The notes beneath the pieces were generated by a model, which saw nothing but the letters and a program-made list of their open reading frames with translations, ran no database searches and was not told where the DNA came from. DNA of 64,000 nt from Sipunculus nudus (Eukaryota > Annelida > Sipuncula > Golfingiida > Sipunculidae), in contig CM049313.1 in the NCBI GenBank assembly GCA_026874595.1, positions 75,756,659 to 75,820,658 of the forward strand, in the 5' to 3' direction. The position numbers were made by a program, and so were the translations under genes. Below are positions 21,466 through 35,600 of this stretch, in pieces. Numbering within the stretch: the first letter of the stretch is position 1; the number at the start of each line of letters is the position of its first letter.

Positions 21466-24400
21466 TATAAAACTTTTTGAAAATTTCAGTTGCAAGGAGA
21501 ACAATGTGTGCTGATTCTTCTCTCACAATTCATATAGTTTGAGTCTTTCCTTATGCCCCTCTGGATCTGTTCAAAGAACCAGTTGTTTGACTACTTGTCA
21601 CTGGCAGATATTTGTATAAATTGGACTGTAAGCAGTAGCTCCCATTTATTTGAGTTTGCAGATGAATGACTGAAATTCACTGCTTACCTGGATGTTTTAT
21701 TATCTGTCTCAAGAGGCTTTTCACATTAGTGTCATAACCAGTTTAAGGAATATTCTTTTTTGCATAACAGGTGAGATAATAACCCTCAATGGGCCTTTCC
21801 TTGTCCATAGTGAGTTGCATACAGACATTGTATTGATGCTGGTTCATAAAGCATGCATAGTGCAGAGTCTGCACAGAGGTTAGTTTTCTGCAGGGAGGTT
21901 GTCCATGTAAGCAGGGGTATGGAAGCAATCAATGCAGACACGTGGATGGAGTTAATCCCATCATGGTAGCGGCATGGGGATAACTATAAGCTCAATCTGC
22001 CAGAGTCACCAGAGACCCTCAGTAGACAAGAGACTGGTAAAGGTTTACCCAGCCAACTGCTCCACTGCTGGCAGCAGCCCTATCAGCAGATAGCAATGCC
22101 TCTTTATAGCTTCTATAGACATTGTCAGTGGACACATCTGATGGAGAGGGTTTTCCACCAAAGGAAACTTAATGATCAAGGGTGCTGTTTGCCATAACTT
22201 TCTTAATGAAATAGTTCACCTTTTCAACCCCTTATGGCTCATGATAGTTCTCTTATCCATGCAGTTTGTATTAGATCTATAGTCATTGAGATGATAACGT
22301 TGGTCTTCTTGCCATTAATAATGCATCAGCTCTTTGCTGGAATAAATTTTTACACTTATAAACTGAGGCAAAAATAGTCATTTTCTCCTGTTTTATGACC
22401 TATTGGTAGATCTGTATTTCGCACTTCAAAGGCCATCACCAGTTGGGTATCTTTATGGACTAATTGTTTGCACCTGCATTCATGTCTTTGTCCTGAATAA
22501 AGAGATCATATATGGAAGGCTGGAAGCTTGTTACTGTGAAAAGGTTAAGATTACTTCTGTTTGTCTCTGCAGGACCTTCGGTTTACAGTCGGCCAAAAAT
22601 GTGAAAATAAATAAATATATCAAAGACAAATAGTAAATCAATGATTTTCCAATTATTGAACATATTCATCACATTGGCATTAAGAAATATCAGTAACATC
22701 ATAATAAAGTAGGAGGTAAATTTTGTGTTTGGCACAGCGGTCTAATCTTATATCTCTCTTCATTATATGTCTGCAGACTTGTAAAATATGGCTAAAACAA
22801 GTAGCTGAACAAGAGTAGAATTGGTAAATTAGACAAGAAATTTTTTTATAATCATCACACAGAAAAAAGGTGGCTCAGTTACACAAGAACTAATGAGTAG
22901 TGCCTAGCTTTTATGTATACCTGGATTAAACATCCCTCTAATAAAAATAGTTAATGCTTGGCACTCCCCACGATTTGTTATAAATTTTATAATCCCACAA
23001 AGCGATTCCAGCCTCTGATACAATGGCTTCACAAAGTGGAGGGTGAAAGCATTACATTTATGTACTCTGTTGCCACGGTGATTCAGCTCTCAAATCAGAG
23101 TGTACTAAAACCAAGGATGGAAGTAAGATGGAGCTTACTGTCCTCAGCTTAACACAAGCAAAGTAGTATGCTATCGATCTGCAGTCCATTTACTGTAAAA
23201 AAGAAGCATTTTAGGAACCAAAGCACAAGCCCTCCAGGACATGACGAGGCCAGGAGTGGTGTTAGAATGTGGTAGTTTCTTGAGGAAGGCCATAAGGCAT
23301 GGCTCTCCCGGGAAGTGTGAGGAGGGGTGTTTATAGTCATGTTGTTGTAGGTCTGGATACAAACTAGCAGGGCCTGGAAAGTAATGAGTACTTCCTGCTG
23401 ACAGGGGCTGTCACAGCACAGCCTTCCTGGATTCTTGTCATGTTTGTTTGTGGCATAAAGGTGCTGATTTCTTGTCATCTAATCCAGTCATAAAACTGAT
23501 GTTACAGACTTTACTGCCACCTTGACGCCCCATATAAGTGTTTTCCGAGGGATTAAAGCATTGTTCAGTGTACAGCTTTATAGACATCTGCTCCGGGAAC
23601 ATTTCACTAGGGAATATTAAACCCCAGGACTTCACATTAAAGTAACATTAATATGGGGATCAGCAATACATTGTTTCAAAATGTTTACTTCCCTTTTTCT
23701 TGCTTTGAAATGAAAGATTTTGACTGTCTTTAATATATGGTTTTAATCAAATTTAGACCTGAGACTGTCTTTGAGATCATCTTGTGTTTTTATTTCAAAG
23801 AATGTTACTTCAGTAAAGGGCATGTAGACCTTGTTCCTGGCCCTTGCTTTAATCATAACCAGATGTCCTATTAGGTTTCATGTTTAATGACCGTGTTGAG
23901 TGATGGTAATTACTTCAGCATTGGATAAGGGTAGGGTGATTACCTGCCTGTCATCAGTAAGCACTCATTCTGTCACCAAATGATGTATATATTTAAGAAA
24001 ACTCTGCCCTGAATTAACTTGCCCTGGCTTATGACACGTCTTGTGACTCTTCTTTTATAAACATTTTAGTTTTTGGTGTGGAACAAGATTATCTTGTAGA
24101 AATTATTTTATGTTTTGTGGGCACCAGTCCAGATAGACACACTCCAGAAGTTGTGGCGCAATAAGACTTGCCCAGATAGACAAAGTCCAGTTGGATGATT
24201 TGACTGATTCAGTGGAAAATGCCATTGATTTATATGGCAGATGTTTGTAAAAACTGGCTAAAAATGGATAATGACATGGATTTTATATATTTCAGTTAAA
24301 CATCCATTCATATACAAACAGCATTCTCATGTTGTTATGGATTTCTAATGCAGGATGCTGGCAATGTCCCACATTAGTGAAATCTTTGTCTATCAGATCA

Positions 24401-25529
24401 ATCAACTCCATTCGTCTTCCAAGTTGTATGTGGACTGTTCCCTTGGTAACCACAGATGCATGATGGTCCTGCTTCCAGACTTTGCCTAGTGAGATGTTAA
24501 ATGTTTCATGCCCTGTGCATTAGACCTCTCAGGTGTGTTATTAAACATCTCCAGCCTCGGATGATTCCAAATGCTATCAGGATATTGGTCTAATAAATAT
24601 GGAGATGAATGGAGGAATATAGAAGGCTTTCTAGAACAGGGGAATCTGGTATGTCAAGTAACCAGTAGTGGTATTGAGATAAATGTAACGTACAGTTACA
24701 AGTCCATTTACAAATCCAGACTGAGGGTGAAAAGGAGAGCACTGAAAGGAGGGCTGTTCCCTAACCCTGAGTAATGGATTTCTCTGGTGGCTGTGCAGAA
24801 AGAACATTATCCTAGCCACTATTGAGGCCTCGTTTGTGTCCAGCAACAATCTCTTATTGTCCATCAGGAATTTAATTCTTGTTGGCCCGGGGATGGTCAA
24901 TACACTTGTTGACTTGGGGTCTGGTCAATACTTGTGTTGCGGTTCTTGAGTAATCATGTTGTTTGATAAATGATACTCTGTATGGAGTTAAATGGCCAGG
25001 GTTGCCTGTGTAGGGAATTGGTCTTGGATCAAGTCTCAGAAGGCCTCCTATTGTTTATTGCATTGTATTAATAATGTAGAAAAATTTCTTCTGATCCTAC
25101 ACATAAAACTGCTATTGCTAAAAGAAGGTATTCTTTAAGTACCCCTTGTACTATATATTTATGTATTATACTTATATATTCTGTGGTAAGTGAAGCCTAA
25201 ATTTTATTGTTCTCTATTTGATAAAATCTGCATTTTATCCTACGTCTTGTATCTCATATAATCTGTAATGTAATCCTTTATATTCATTGTGAATGTTTTC
25301 GCCATCAAATCAAATACCAGCATGTGGGCACATGGAGATAATAGTTTGTAGATTTTATGTGATTTAAACAGTAGGGTGCCAGGTTAACCCTACAATATTG
25401 GAGATTAATGTGGTCCTGAGACAAAAACTAATGCACACAACAGCTTAACTATCTAATGTTGTAAACATCCTATGCTTTTTGTTGATTTAATGTTGTTACT
25501 TGCATAACTAGGATGGCTCTCATAACTAG
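21466..25529. other. Non-coding stretch, no gene recognised
   Basis: Moderately AT-rich with some GC-richer patches (for example 21930-22170 and 23160-23640). Frames of 60-109 codons occur on both strands but overlap one another and show no recognisable domain or convertase exon. No repeat family recognised. Confidence 0.55.
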
Positions 25530-25690
25530 AGAGCAAAACAGTCCCATTTGCCCGCATCTTATCTTCACCAAAATATGAACAGGTTTCCCTAAGCCCATAT
25601 TCCACCCCTCCGCCAAGTTTTATGAAAATCAGTACAGTATGTTTTTCGTGTAATATTTCTGAGAGAGAAACTTAAAACAATTAGACCAGC
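25530..25690 (+). repeat. Fragment of the CCTCCGCCA-type repeat
   Basis: Contains CCCCTCCGCCAAGTTTTATG then AAAATCAGTACAGTATG and a GTGTAATATTTCTGAGAG block, in the order seen in the copy at 3473-3975. Confidence 0.5.
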
Positions 25691-26905
25691 ACAGGTTAAA
25701 ACTTTACCTCCTTGGTTTTCATGGTCAGTTTATACTTATTAGCTAAAACAACTGTTGGATAAAGAATAATTAACATGAGGATTATCCAGAGCTATTAACT
25801 AAAGTTTAAATAACACAAGACTAAAAATTAGATCAACTTCTGAGAATGTAATCTGATATTCTCACTCATATCAGGCTTTATAAATTAGGCTTAAAAAATA
25901 CATTAAATATTTTTTGGCAAAATTGACATGCACAGAAATGTTTAATGACATGAATTTAATTACTCAACATCAATACTCAAAAATTGTGTAATCACATAGT
26001 AGAAGTTTAATGAAAAATGCCACATAAACTACCATTTGTAGACAATGTATTCAAGAACCATCATATCTTGATAATATAAAGAAAATACCATGAATAATGA
26101 TAGGCTGTATCAACAACAAATAATATGCTAGTCCCAAATATTGGCAGATCTAACTGCTATAGTTCATTGGAAAGAAATAAATCAACTAAATATGAGTAGA
26201 TATTTCATTTATCATAGTCATCCAGCAAAGAGGACTGAAATACTTAAATATTGACAAATGCAGTAAAAATCTCGTAAACCCAAGTTAAGGCCATCTTTCT
26301 GTATTTAGCAGACCTGCATGTATGGGCGCATAATCTGAAAGAGATTATTTTAATCTACTGTGTGTCTGCCCCAGATATTTTATGAGGATTGTATAGACCA
26401 ATCATTCTTAATAAAAGTCAGCGCTATGACATTCAAGGGATGTTTGATGCTGGTGCTGGTGTTGCTATAATCATTTCAGAATGTGACCTGATACGTTACA
26501 AGTATGATTTATATCTGCCAGCACTGAGGAATGCCAGCTGACTGCCATGGACTGGGGCTCTACGTCTCCACTTACTTTTATAGACTGTAGCTTAGCATCT
26601 GTGTTATAAGTGAAGGTGGTAGCACTGGACTTTTGTCGTGGAACTTCTCTGTTGCCACGCCTGGAATATGCACGTTTTGGTCTTGAACTGTCAGGGATGA
26701 TTTAAAGTGTGTCCTCAGCTATCAGGGGGTTCATTTTCTTATTTCCCCATAAATCTTGAGACATTTAAAATTTTTTCTCAGGGATTAAAATTTTCAGTGT
26801 GACTTAAGTGAATTCATTTATGTATTTAACATCCTTAAAATAATATGAATATGTGTGGACATAAAATTGAAGACTTTATTCCAAATACATTTACATCCTC
26901 ACAAA
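25691..26905. other. Non-coding stretch, nothing recognised
   Basis: AT-rich, no open frame of note, no repeat family recognised. Confidence 0.6.
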
Positions 26906-27005
26906 ACAGGACATAGCCTAGTGGGTAATTACAGGACATAACCTAGTGGGTAATTACAGGACATAGCCTAGTGGGTAATTACAGGACATAGCCTAGTGGG
27001 TAATT
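26906..27005 (+). repeat. 25-bp minisatellite, four copies
   Basis: Unit ACAGGACATAGCC followed by TAGTGGGTAATT, repeated at 26906, 26931, 26956 and 26981. Only the second copy differs, by one base (ACATAACC). The near-identity suggests recent expansion. Confidence 0.95.
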
Positions 27006-30000
27006 AAGGCTTTACACTTTTGGACTGATAAAGGTCCCTGATTTGTATCTCTGCCAGAGCCTAAAAGGCAACATGGAAAAATCTTGACACTGTCCTGTAG
27101 TCGAGAAATCCATTCTGGATATTAATTATGAAGACTCAAAATTCGGGAGATCTAAAGTAATATATATCTCATTCTGATTATATGGTTGCCTCCATCATCA
27201 TTTGATAGACATGGTCATCAACTTGCCATGGACCGATCTTTTAAAAAATCCTCACACTGTGCTATAACTCCCACCCAGTCACTCCCTGTTTTGTGTTCTT
27301 ATACCCTTACTATAACTGACACTGGTAGACGTAGCCCCCTATGCTGAGGGGTAATCAGTAGCTGGTAGCATTGATTAACCATATGCTGTTGAGACATACT
27401 TCAAAGTGACAGTTCTGCACACTGTACTGTACTGTTCTACAAAGGAAAAGGGGGGGGGGGGGGTGGTTCTCAATTGTATATCTTTATGGTAAAATTGAAG
27501 TCACTTTCATGGTTGACACATGTGACAGCTCCGTTATTCAGTGTTTTATAATCTGACAGGCCTAGTAGACTTATTGAGTTTTCTTATGATTGATGTATAA
27601 TGCTCTTTCCAAAGTATATTCGTCTGGGATATGAAAAATTGCGGTACCAAGCAGTACATTAAAACAGTTTTATGTTTGCCCATAGACACTGCTGAGTCAT
27701 GTATGATGATACATATTTCCACCAGTCATGTAATATGACTGTCTTATAAAACGTGGCAGTTTGTCATTGTGTAAGACAGACATTGATACAGTTTAAACTA
27801 GTAGTTGTTTTGCCCTGCAGGTATATCACGCATCACAGCACTTTAAAATCAGTCAGCCTGTATCTTTAATTAAGTATATACTTTTTATCAGCTAGATTTT
27901 CATGTAGCAACATTTGTAACTTGATACAACAGTGATCCCTGCTCAGGTGATCAATTCAGTACGGGTATAGCCTAATAAAAGCCTAAATTTACAAAACCTG
28001 CACCCAGTAAAGAGTACTTAATGTTGAAACAACCCTTACTTGTCCAAAGTAATTATTTGCTGCAATATTATAATTTTGGGTAAGGGTTGGCTTTGAAGCA
28101 TCTTATACGCATCAGTCATCAGTTTAAAAAAACACAGTTTTGATAAATTCATTTACATATTTTTGTTCAGGTCTGACTATAGATGTGTGATACTCAGAGA
28201 GCAGACATGGCTGTGATGGCAAGATTAAAATTAACACTATAAGACAGGTAACATGGTCCCAGGCACCATCCAAAGACTGATGAAAGCATTAGCCATGTCA
28301 TTAGTCTTGTACACATATGGGACACAGGCTCCTGTAGATGGGCTTCAAAGGAGAGACCAGGCTTCAGTAATAGGGAGCTCTTGAAAGATCTTATGTATCA
28401 TCTTAATGGTGCATGTCATAGTGAGGAGGTCCAGCAGCTTGAGGACTTGGGAGCTTCAGGAGGCTGCCCAGAGCATCTTACCTGACCCCAGTATACAAGG
28501 CCTGAATGCTAAAGAAGTACATGATATGTCCTTCATTTCTTAAATTTTATCTTTTTTAAGCTGAATTGATTGAATTATGTAATTTTAATGCTTTTTTTTT
28601 AATTTCATAATACTTGTGCTAAAGGGTTATGGTTTTACCCATGTTTGTTTGTTGGTTTGATTGTTGTCTAGAAGACTTGGTGAACAGTTTGACTCAGGTC
28701 AGGGTGGGTATGGATCTAGATTAAGGGGGAGATCCAGCAGGATCGTTTGACCACAGTCGAAGTATGCTCTCCACTGAAGGTCATTTTAGTATTTTAGATC
28801 TGTATTGATACCTTCAAACTTGGGCTGAGAGTTATGTAAATTTTTTCTGCTAAAAATGATATCACTTCAATTGACAAATGGGAATTTAAAATGTGATATC
28901 TTCATAAAAAAGATGTTGACTAGCCATTAGACCTAAACTTTAGCTTGGATAATTAGTTTTTGTGCAATTAAGTCATTGGAAATGTTTTATTAAGTCATTG
29001 TATAAAAGTTGTATGATTTAGAATAAGTTTTACCACATTGACAAATCAGCAAATGGATATCAAGTATATATCTGTACCAGGAGACACTACCAGAAATGTT
29101 CAGATGTTCTGCACAGGTAATTTTCACACCTCTGTGAAACATTTTGTATCCGGCTTCACCACAGTCTGACCGGCGGCAATCTCCTTGACCTCATGTCATG
29201 TTCTGATGCAATGCAGCATCTCTGGTTCCAAAAACATCATAACAGCTTGTGTACCTGCTCCCAAGAAGCAAACATCATGTTTGGATTATTCCTGTTCTGC
29301 TGTGTATTATATAAGAATTACATAAGAAAAACTGCTTTGAAAAACGATGCCCTGATATGCTCAGCAGAGCTCAGATCTAGTTATGTAACGTACACATTGT
29401 TTACTTATCTCCTTGAAAAAGTGACTTTTTTGCCATTTCATACCTGCTATTCTGGTAAATATTATTGCCTGGAATTGTATGGATAGGGCTTAAAAAACAT
29501 GAATCATTGAATTCTTTCTACTCTCGACACAAATCTGCTGAATGAGGAAATATCAGATCACAAGTGTTTTGTATATTTTCATTAAACAGTAAAAACTGCT
29601 TGCACTCTTTTAGAAACACATTTTTTGCCATGATGGCAAAACTACTATTAATTATCTAAAATTACTTCATGGCCATTAAATCTGAGTTCTGGGACAAATT
29701 CTCAACGCTAGCAGTTTACAAATCAATGCCCTTGAGAAGAACACAGACATTTTGTTGGTGTCTGATGTAATGCCTATAGCAGTATCAGTGCTTTCTGGAA
29801 AGGAACATTGCTAACAACAACACAAAGCTTCAGTAAATGACATTTTTACCTAATAGAAGAATAATGTTTGCCCACAGAACACTTTTAATCTCATGACTGT
29901 TTTCTTGAGTGACTCTTGAATAAGTTATAACTGCACAGAACACAAAGAGTAAAACAGTACTAGTAATATCCATTATAGCCTTTTTAACTCGCTCCAGATT

Positions 30001-31439
30001 GAAACTGGACTGTCAAGAATAAACATCTTCAGAAGTCTCAAAAGGGAAGTTAATACTTTTCAAAACCTGCATGTGGAAAAGACAAACAGTATGATACTTA
30101 TAAATCTGACAACAGCACCATCACGGAATGGTGTCACATTTTGATAGGCTTTAATATTGTACTTCATGCAAATTATTCTAATTGACCATTATATTTAATT
30201 TATATATTTTTAATGCAAAAGGACAATGGATTCCTTATGCACACTTTACAAATAGGTAAATAAAGCAATTTAATCAGTCAATCTGATAATATTTTGTACA
30301 GATTATTGATTTATTTAAATACATTACTCAACATGTTTATCAACCAGTATTTAAAATAATGTAAAATATTAAACAGTAAAATAAAATAGAAAAAGTAAAA
30401 ATTAAATATTAATTAAAAGCTAATTTTTAATCAGGATTGCTTGATGGCAAGTATTATAAATCTGGTGTATGACTGAGTACTGAACCAGATGGAAAGTTCC
30501 AGCAACATTTAGTAAAACAGGCCACAGAATATCTGATGGAAGGAATCATGGCAGAACAGACTTTGTTAAAAGACCGACAGGACAAGGTCAGTGCACCTGG
30601 AATTCTTCTCGGCACATAGTCCATTTTGGAGTCAGTACGGTACTATAACTCTTCATGTGTGGTACAAATTACACTCCTAGGAATGAACTATAAGGCAAGC
30701 TGTCAGCAGCAGTAAGTGCCAGCAGGCTCTGTGCTGTGTGTCAGACTGTAGCAGCATGTGTATCTTCCAGCAGCGTTGTTGTGAACCTTCTGTATCCCGA
30801 GTGTTGTTAATGATAGGTTCTGCTTCCGTGGCTGAGTAGTTTCCAATCCTACATTAATGTTACCTTTTGCAGAGTGTACAATTATATGAAGTTACAGTTT
30901 GTTCCTTCTTTTGGAAGAATTTTTTTTTTAATATCCATATTTTGATTCTGTTTAACAGGAGAAACGTATCTTCTCACAGTGAAAAAAAGTGAAAATAAAA
31001 ACTACATTGCATTAAAAAGAAGATAATGGAGACATCTTGTTTTTAAATTTTCCATAAATGTATATTTTTTATTCAGCAACATTATGGTAGCTTCTTTATT
31101 ATATACTTTTAGTTTTATTTTTGGAAATAACATTAAAAAAATAATGCATAAGTGTATTAATTTTCTGGTGGCAAAGGTTATTTTTCAAGGTATCAGTCAT
31201 AAAAGTAAGTAACTGCTACAGGTCCAACTAAAAATCTGTTAAATATCAAGAAAGATATGACTAAATGCTGTTGTTGTAACTATTAAAATTTTCACTTCCC
31301 AATATATTTCTGGTGTTACTATAGAAAATACAAATAAATTTTCAGACTTGAATTATGCCAAAGTTTCATTGTAATATTGTAAAAAGGCCTTTTAAATATT
31401 GATGACTCCACAAGTAGAAGACTTGTAAGAAAGATGCTT
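27006..31439. other. Non-coding stretch, no gene recognised
   Basis: AT-rich. The 97-codon + frame at 29193-29486 has no recognisable motif. Long A/T runs around 30200-30430. No repeat family recognised. Confidence 0.55.
27450..27463 (+). repeat. Poly-G run (14)
   Basis: Fourteen consecutive G. Confidence 0.95.
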
Positions 31440-31535
31440 GACATATCATGAGTTGAGTGTTAGCTATTGATCCAGCAGATTTGCTTGACATATCATGAGT
31501 TGAGATGTAGCCATTGATCCAGCAGATTTGTTGAG
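31440..31535 (+). repeat. 48-bp direct duplication
   Basis: GACATATCATGAGTTGAG starts at 31440 and again at 31488, each followed by TTGATCCAGCAGATTTG. Two copies with a few differences. Confidence 0.9.
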
Positions 31536-33599
31536 TAAAAGCTTCTTGCCCTCTTTTGTGAAGTTAAAGAATTTTGACCTCCTGAAAGTGTCCGGATCTT
31601 TTTTCAAGAAGTGTAGGCTAATTTTTCTAGGTATTTTTTCTTCATGCCTACCACTTGTTTTCTGCATTCTTCTAGGCCTTGTGGACCATTCAGGAGAACC
31701 TTTGCTATCACCACCCAGTCCTCTTTAGACCCTTCTGTTATCTCCCTGCCCCCAATGATCCCCCTCCTCCACAGTTGTGAGTGTTACAGCTGGTGTAAGT
31801 ATCAGCGAGGGCGTTTGTTTTGGCCGGAGGGCCGGCATGTTCCTGATTAGCCTATCAGGTCCTTTGTAGGTCTGTAGACCATCAGTCAGCCTGTGATTTA
31901 ATGTATCCTTCCCACTTTTATCAGACTGCTGCCAGTAAGTTACCTCGCTCTTAACCCGTGAAATGGAAGAACCAGGAATTATCTCTTAGGGTTGTGCAAA
32001 ACCTCCTTAGGTTAGATATATGCATTCCATTCTGGTTTAATTGTAATTGGCTATGATGTTATACAGGCATTCCATTCTGGTGTAGTTGTCATTGGCTGTA
32101 AATTTAATGGTATATGCATGATAAACAGCAAATCTTTCCAGGTATAACTCAATCCTGAAAGTGAATAATGAGTAAAGCAGAACCCCTTCCTGTTCCTGTT
32201 ACATTTTAAAAAGATGTATTTTTTGTTGCACTTAGATTCACTCAAGTGCCTTTAGAACTGACATGGTGTTAAGATTATTCCCAATATCATGCAAGAACCA
32301 TCTTAAAAACTCCAGAAGAACTCAATACAAAGCATTACATATCATATTTTGAAATATTTAGTCAGTGGACACTAGCAACTCAGGGATCTTTTAAAAATTA
32401 TCTTTCCCCCGATGATCTTGATATTTCTGTGTTATCAGATTATATAAAAAGGCATTAAAGACAAATCACTATGCTTAATAATGAATATATAATTTGTTTA
32501 ATACAGCATATGGTTTAGAAGTATTGCACAAATTCCAGGACTGGTGCTTGAAACAATCATTGATCTGTTTCTTTGTAATGAAAGGAAAAATAGTACTGTT
32601 GACTGAAGTATCAAGTGGTTGAGATTGTGGCAGCCACATGGGAAATGTTAATAACAGTTTCAGTAAATGAAACCTGTGCAGTACAAATATCAGAATGCTT
32701 TTATAGAATATTTCTGCAAGGTAGCATTATTATACCCCTGTTGTGGAATCGCGGTGCATAAAATGTAAGACTGACATGTTTATTATGTTTGTGCTGCAGC
32801 CAGAAATGTTAATTGATTCAGTTTAACAAGCCCATGTAAATACTTATATCAGGAAAATCATAAAACACCACTGCATATTGCATACAGAACATGGGGGAAA
32901 AGCTGTATTGGCACAATCTTAATTATAGATATACCAGTAAAACTGTAGCTACAACCCTGGACCTCGCTGTTCTAATCATTTGAATAAATAATACAGGATC
33001 ATGTCAAAAACACTTATTTCAAGAGTATTTATAAAAGAATAACTTACCAGAAATTTTCTGCTGGTTATAAGTTAATTGTTGAAACTTTGGCTCACAGCTG
33101 TTATCAACTAATAAAGCTTGTTTGAATCACATTTTCTGCATATATGATTTGTTCGTGTCTAATACATGTGGCTATTGTATATAAAACTGTAGAATCCTTG
33201 GCTGAAAGGAAATAAAGAAAAATATCTTAAAAATAATTTAACAGGGATTTAACAAAATCTAAAAATTAAACTATGTTGAAAAACAATGATGTATGACCTT
33301 TTTTCTAGAGCTGAAACATTTATATTGCTGAATTAGAGAAGGTAATCAGAATTCTTCGTTGGGCCACCAGGTTTAAAAATGAAAGACAGTCCATATACAT
33401 GGCCCTGCAATTCCAGTCATTAAGAGAAGGAACTTTTTAAAATATTAAAGGGACATAATCAGGAGCAATATTTTGCCTACCCTTCCACACTAACAGTTCA
33501 GTTTAGCTTTATACAAACGTTTACCAGCAAAAACATCCCAGCATACAGGCTCAGTACCTCGAATATGGCAGGTTAGCACCTTATCATGGCTCTGCGTGT
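31536..33599. other. Non-coding stretch, no gene recognised
   Basis: Short overlapping + frames at 31528-31850 have no recognisable motif. The rest is AT-rich without repeats that I recognise. Confidence 0.55.
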
Positions 33600-33862
33600 T
33601 GATAAACACAGTCCACGTGTGTTTGTTTACCAAAACAATCCTGCGTGACCGGAGGTCCGATTGTGAGCCATAGCACGTGATGCTTCAGCCAGCAGGAACA
33701 TGTATTTCATTTTTTGGACTAAGAAGTCAGAGAATCTCCATATTGTCACGTGTTGTAGCCCGGCGATGCATGCGCAGTGTTTATGTTTATAGTGTGATCA
33801 CGCCCGGTGCACTGTTTTTAAAACTCGTTTCCCGGAGTAAGCAAACGGTTTCTGGGCAATAG
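33600..33862. promoter_or_regulatory. CpG-rich patch with three CACGTG E-boxes
   Basis: A locally GC- and CpG-rich island in AT-rich DNA. CACGTG palindromes lie at 33614-33619, 33674-33679 and 33747-33752, with a GCATGCGCA (NRF1-like) site at 33768-33776 and a forkhead-like TGTTTAC near 33623. Three perfect E-boxes within 140 bp are unlikely by chance in this base composition. It could be an enhancer or an internal promoter of the host gene. A 61-codon frame at 33677-33862 overlaps it but has no recognisable motif. Confidence 0.4.
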
Positions 33863-34965
33863 TTTGACAGGTATCAATTCATTTTCAAGGGAAGAGGCTA
33901 TTTTCGTGTAAATTCAACATGCTTTATAGGTGATTGGGCCCCTTTAATATATTTGTATATTTACTACAAAATAAGCAAAAACATGTCATATGTAATTACT
34001 TGTATCAAACAAAAATATTTTACAAGTATAATTGCCCAGATGCTTTGATTTAATTTTTGACAATGAACTTAATTCCTTTAAATTTTATTACATTGTAATG
34101 AAGTCTTGTCAGTGTTTTCTATTTAAGACCAGATTGAAGTATTGCAGTACATATAAGACCTGTCTAGAAGCCTTACTGTACTTACACTTAATGTTTGCTT
34201 CATACATGCATGGTTTACATAAAAAAAACTTGATAATATCACAAACAAATCCTGAATTTAGGACAGCACTGTGATATAATCTTGTGATGGTTGCTCAAGG
34301 TTCAACCTTCCCTCCATTGGGTATTACTTTATTGAGGCAGCCCTCTTCTCAACAGGTAAACCGAGTAAAAAACTACTGATTGATATGATCATAAATCATT
34401 TTATGTGACGGTTGCCTGCACGTCTGGGAGCACATATATCAGAGGCTTATGGCAGGCCTGTGTTTCTAATGTACCCAGAGAGGTTTCTTTTTGGCATTCT
34501 CATTAAATCGTAATCACCAGATGGCTCAGCTGTGTTTCTTGCTTCAACACCTTTGTTGCAGAATTGTAGAGTAAGAACCATTTTGTCACAACAATGCAGG
34601 TGTTAAGACACTATGCCATAAGGCTACTAGTAATATAGCGACATTTAATTTCTGCATTTAATTTAACTTTTTAGCGGCAGGAAAATGGCACATGGTCAAA
34701 AATTTTGCCCAAATGTGTATGTCTGTGTGTAGGCACTTAATATGGTTCTTCAAGGGAAAGGTTGTACTTAAGTTAATGGAGAAATGGTTTTACCTGAATG
34801 GTAAACAAAGATGAAGTTGTGTTGCTGAAATGTGCTTTAAAAAGCTGTATTAATTAGTCTAAGGCTCTCTTAATTAAGGCTTTCTCTTCTTTTAGTAGAT
34901 CGCCCACTACCAGGACTGCCTCTTGTGAAAAGAATCACACAGGATTAATATCTCCTTTTTTTTGC
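33863..34965. other. Non-coding stretch, nothing recognised
   Basis: AT-rich with no supported gene. The 80-codon frame at 34032-34274 has no recognisable motif. Confidence 0.55.
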
Positions 34966-35600
34966 AAGGTTAAGCCTGTTTCATCAGGAAATAGGCCATG
35001 CAAAGTCAAGGCTGGTCTTCCAGAAATGTACTGTGTAGGGTCAAGGCTGTTTCTTCTAAAATATATCATGCAAGGTCATGTCTGTTTCACTAGTGATTGG
35101 TCATGAAATGCTGTTTCTTTTAGAAATTAGTCATGACAGATTAAGGCTTTGAGAAAGGGGTCATACAATTTCAAGGTGCTCTTTTCCCTGTAAAGTAATT
35201 CATCCAACTAAAGATAAGACTGTTTTTTCCACAACTTGGTCATTAAAAAGTCATATGCAAGAAAGGGCCATAAAAAGGTCATGACTGTTCTTTTAGAAAT
35301 GTATGATGTAAAGTCAAGGGTGTTTCCTCTAGAAATAGGTCATGCAATGTAAAGACTGTACGTACCTTCCAGAAATGGGTCATGCTATGTCAAGAGCTTT
35401 CTTTTAGAAATGGATCATGTAAGGTCAAGGTTGTTTCTTGCAAAAAAGATTGTGTAAGGTGAAGTCTTTTTGAATAAGCTCATTCAGTTACAGACAAGGC
35501 TGTCTGCTCAAGAACTTGGTCATTAAAACTCAAGGTTGTCTGAGCAAGAAATGGTTCATGCAAGATCAAACTGTTCATCTGTAAATCAACCAAAGAAGGC
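34966..35600 (+). repeat. Degenerate minisatellite, about 35-45 bp units
   Basis: Roughly 15-17 diverged units follow the pattern AGAAATGGGTCATGCAAGGT then CAAGGCTGTTTCTTCT. Clear examples start near 35001, 35040, 35080, 35274, 35300, 35336, 35380 and 35410. Divergence is high and lengths vary, so this is an old array. No coding frame runs through it. Confidence 0.7.
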
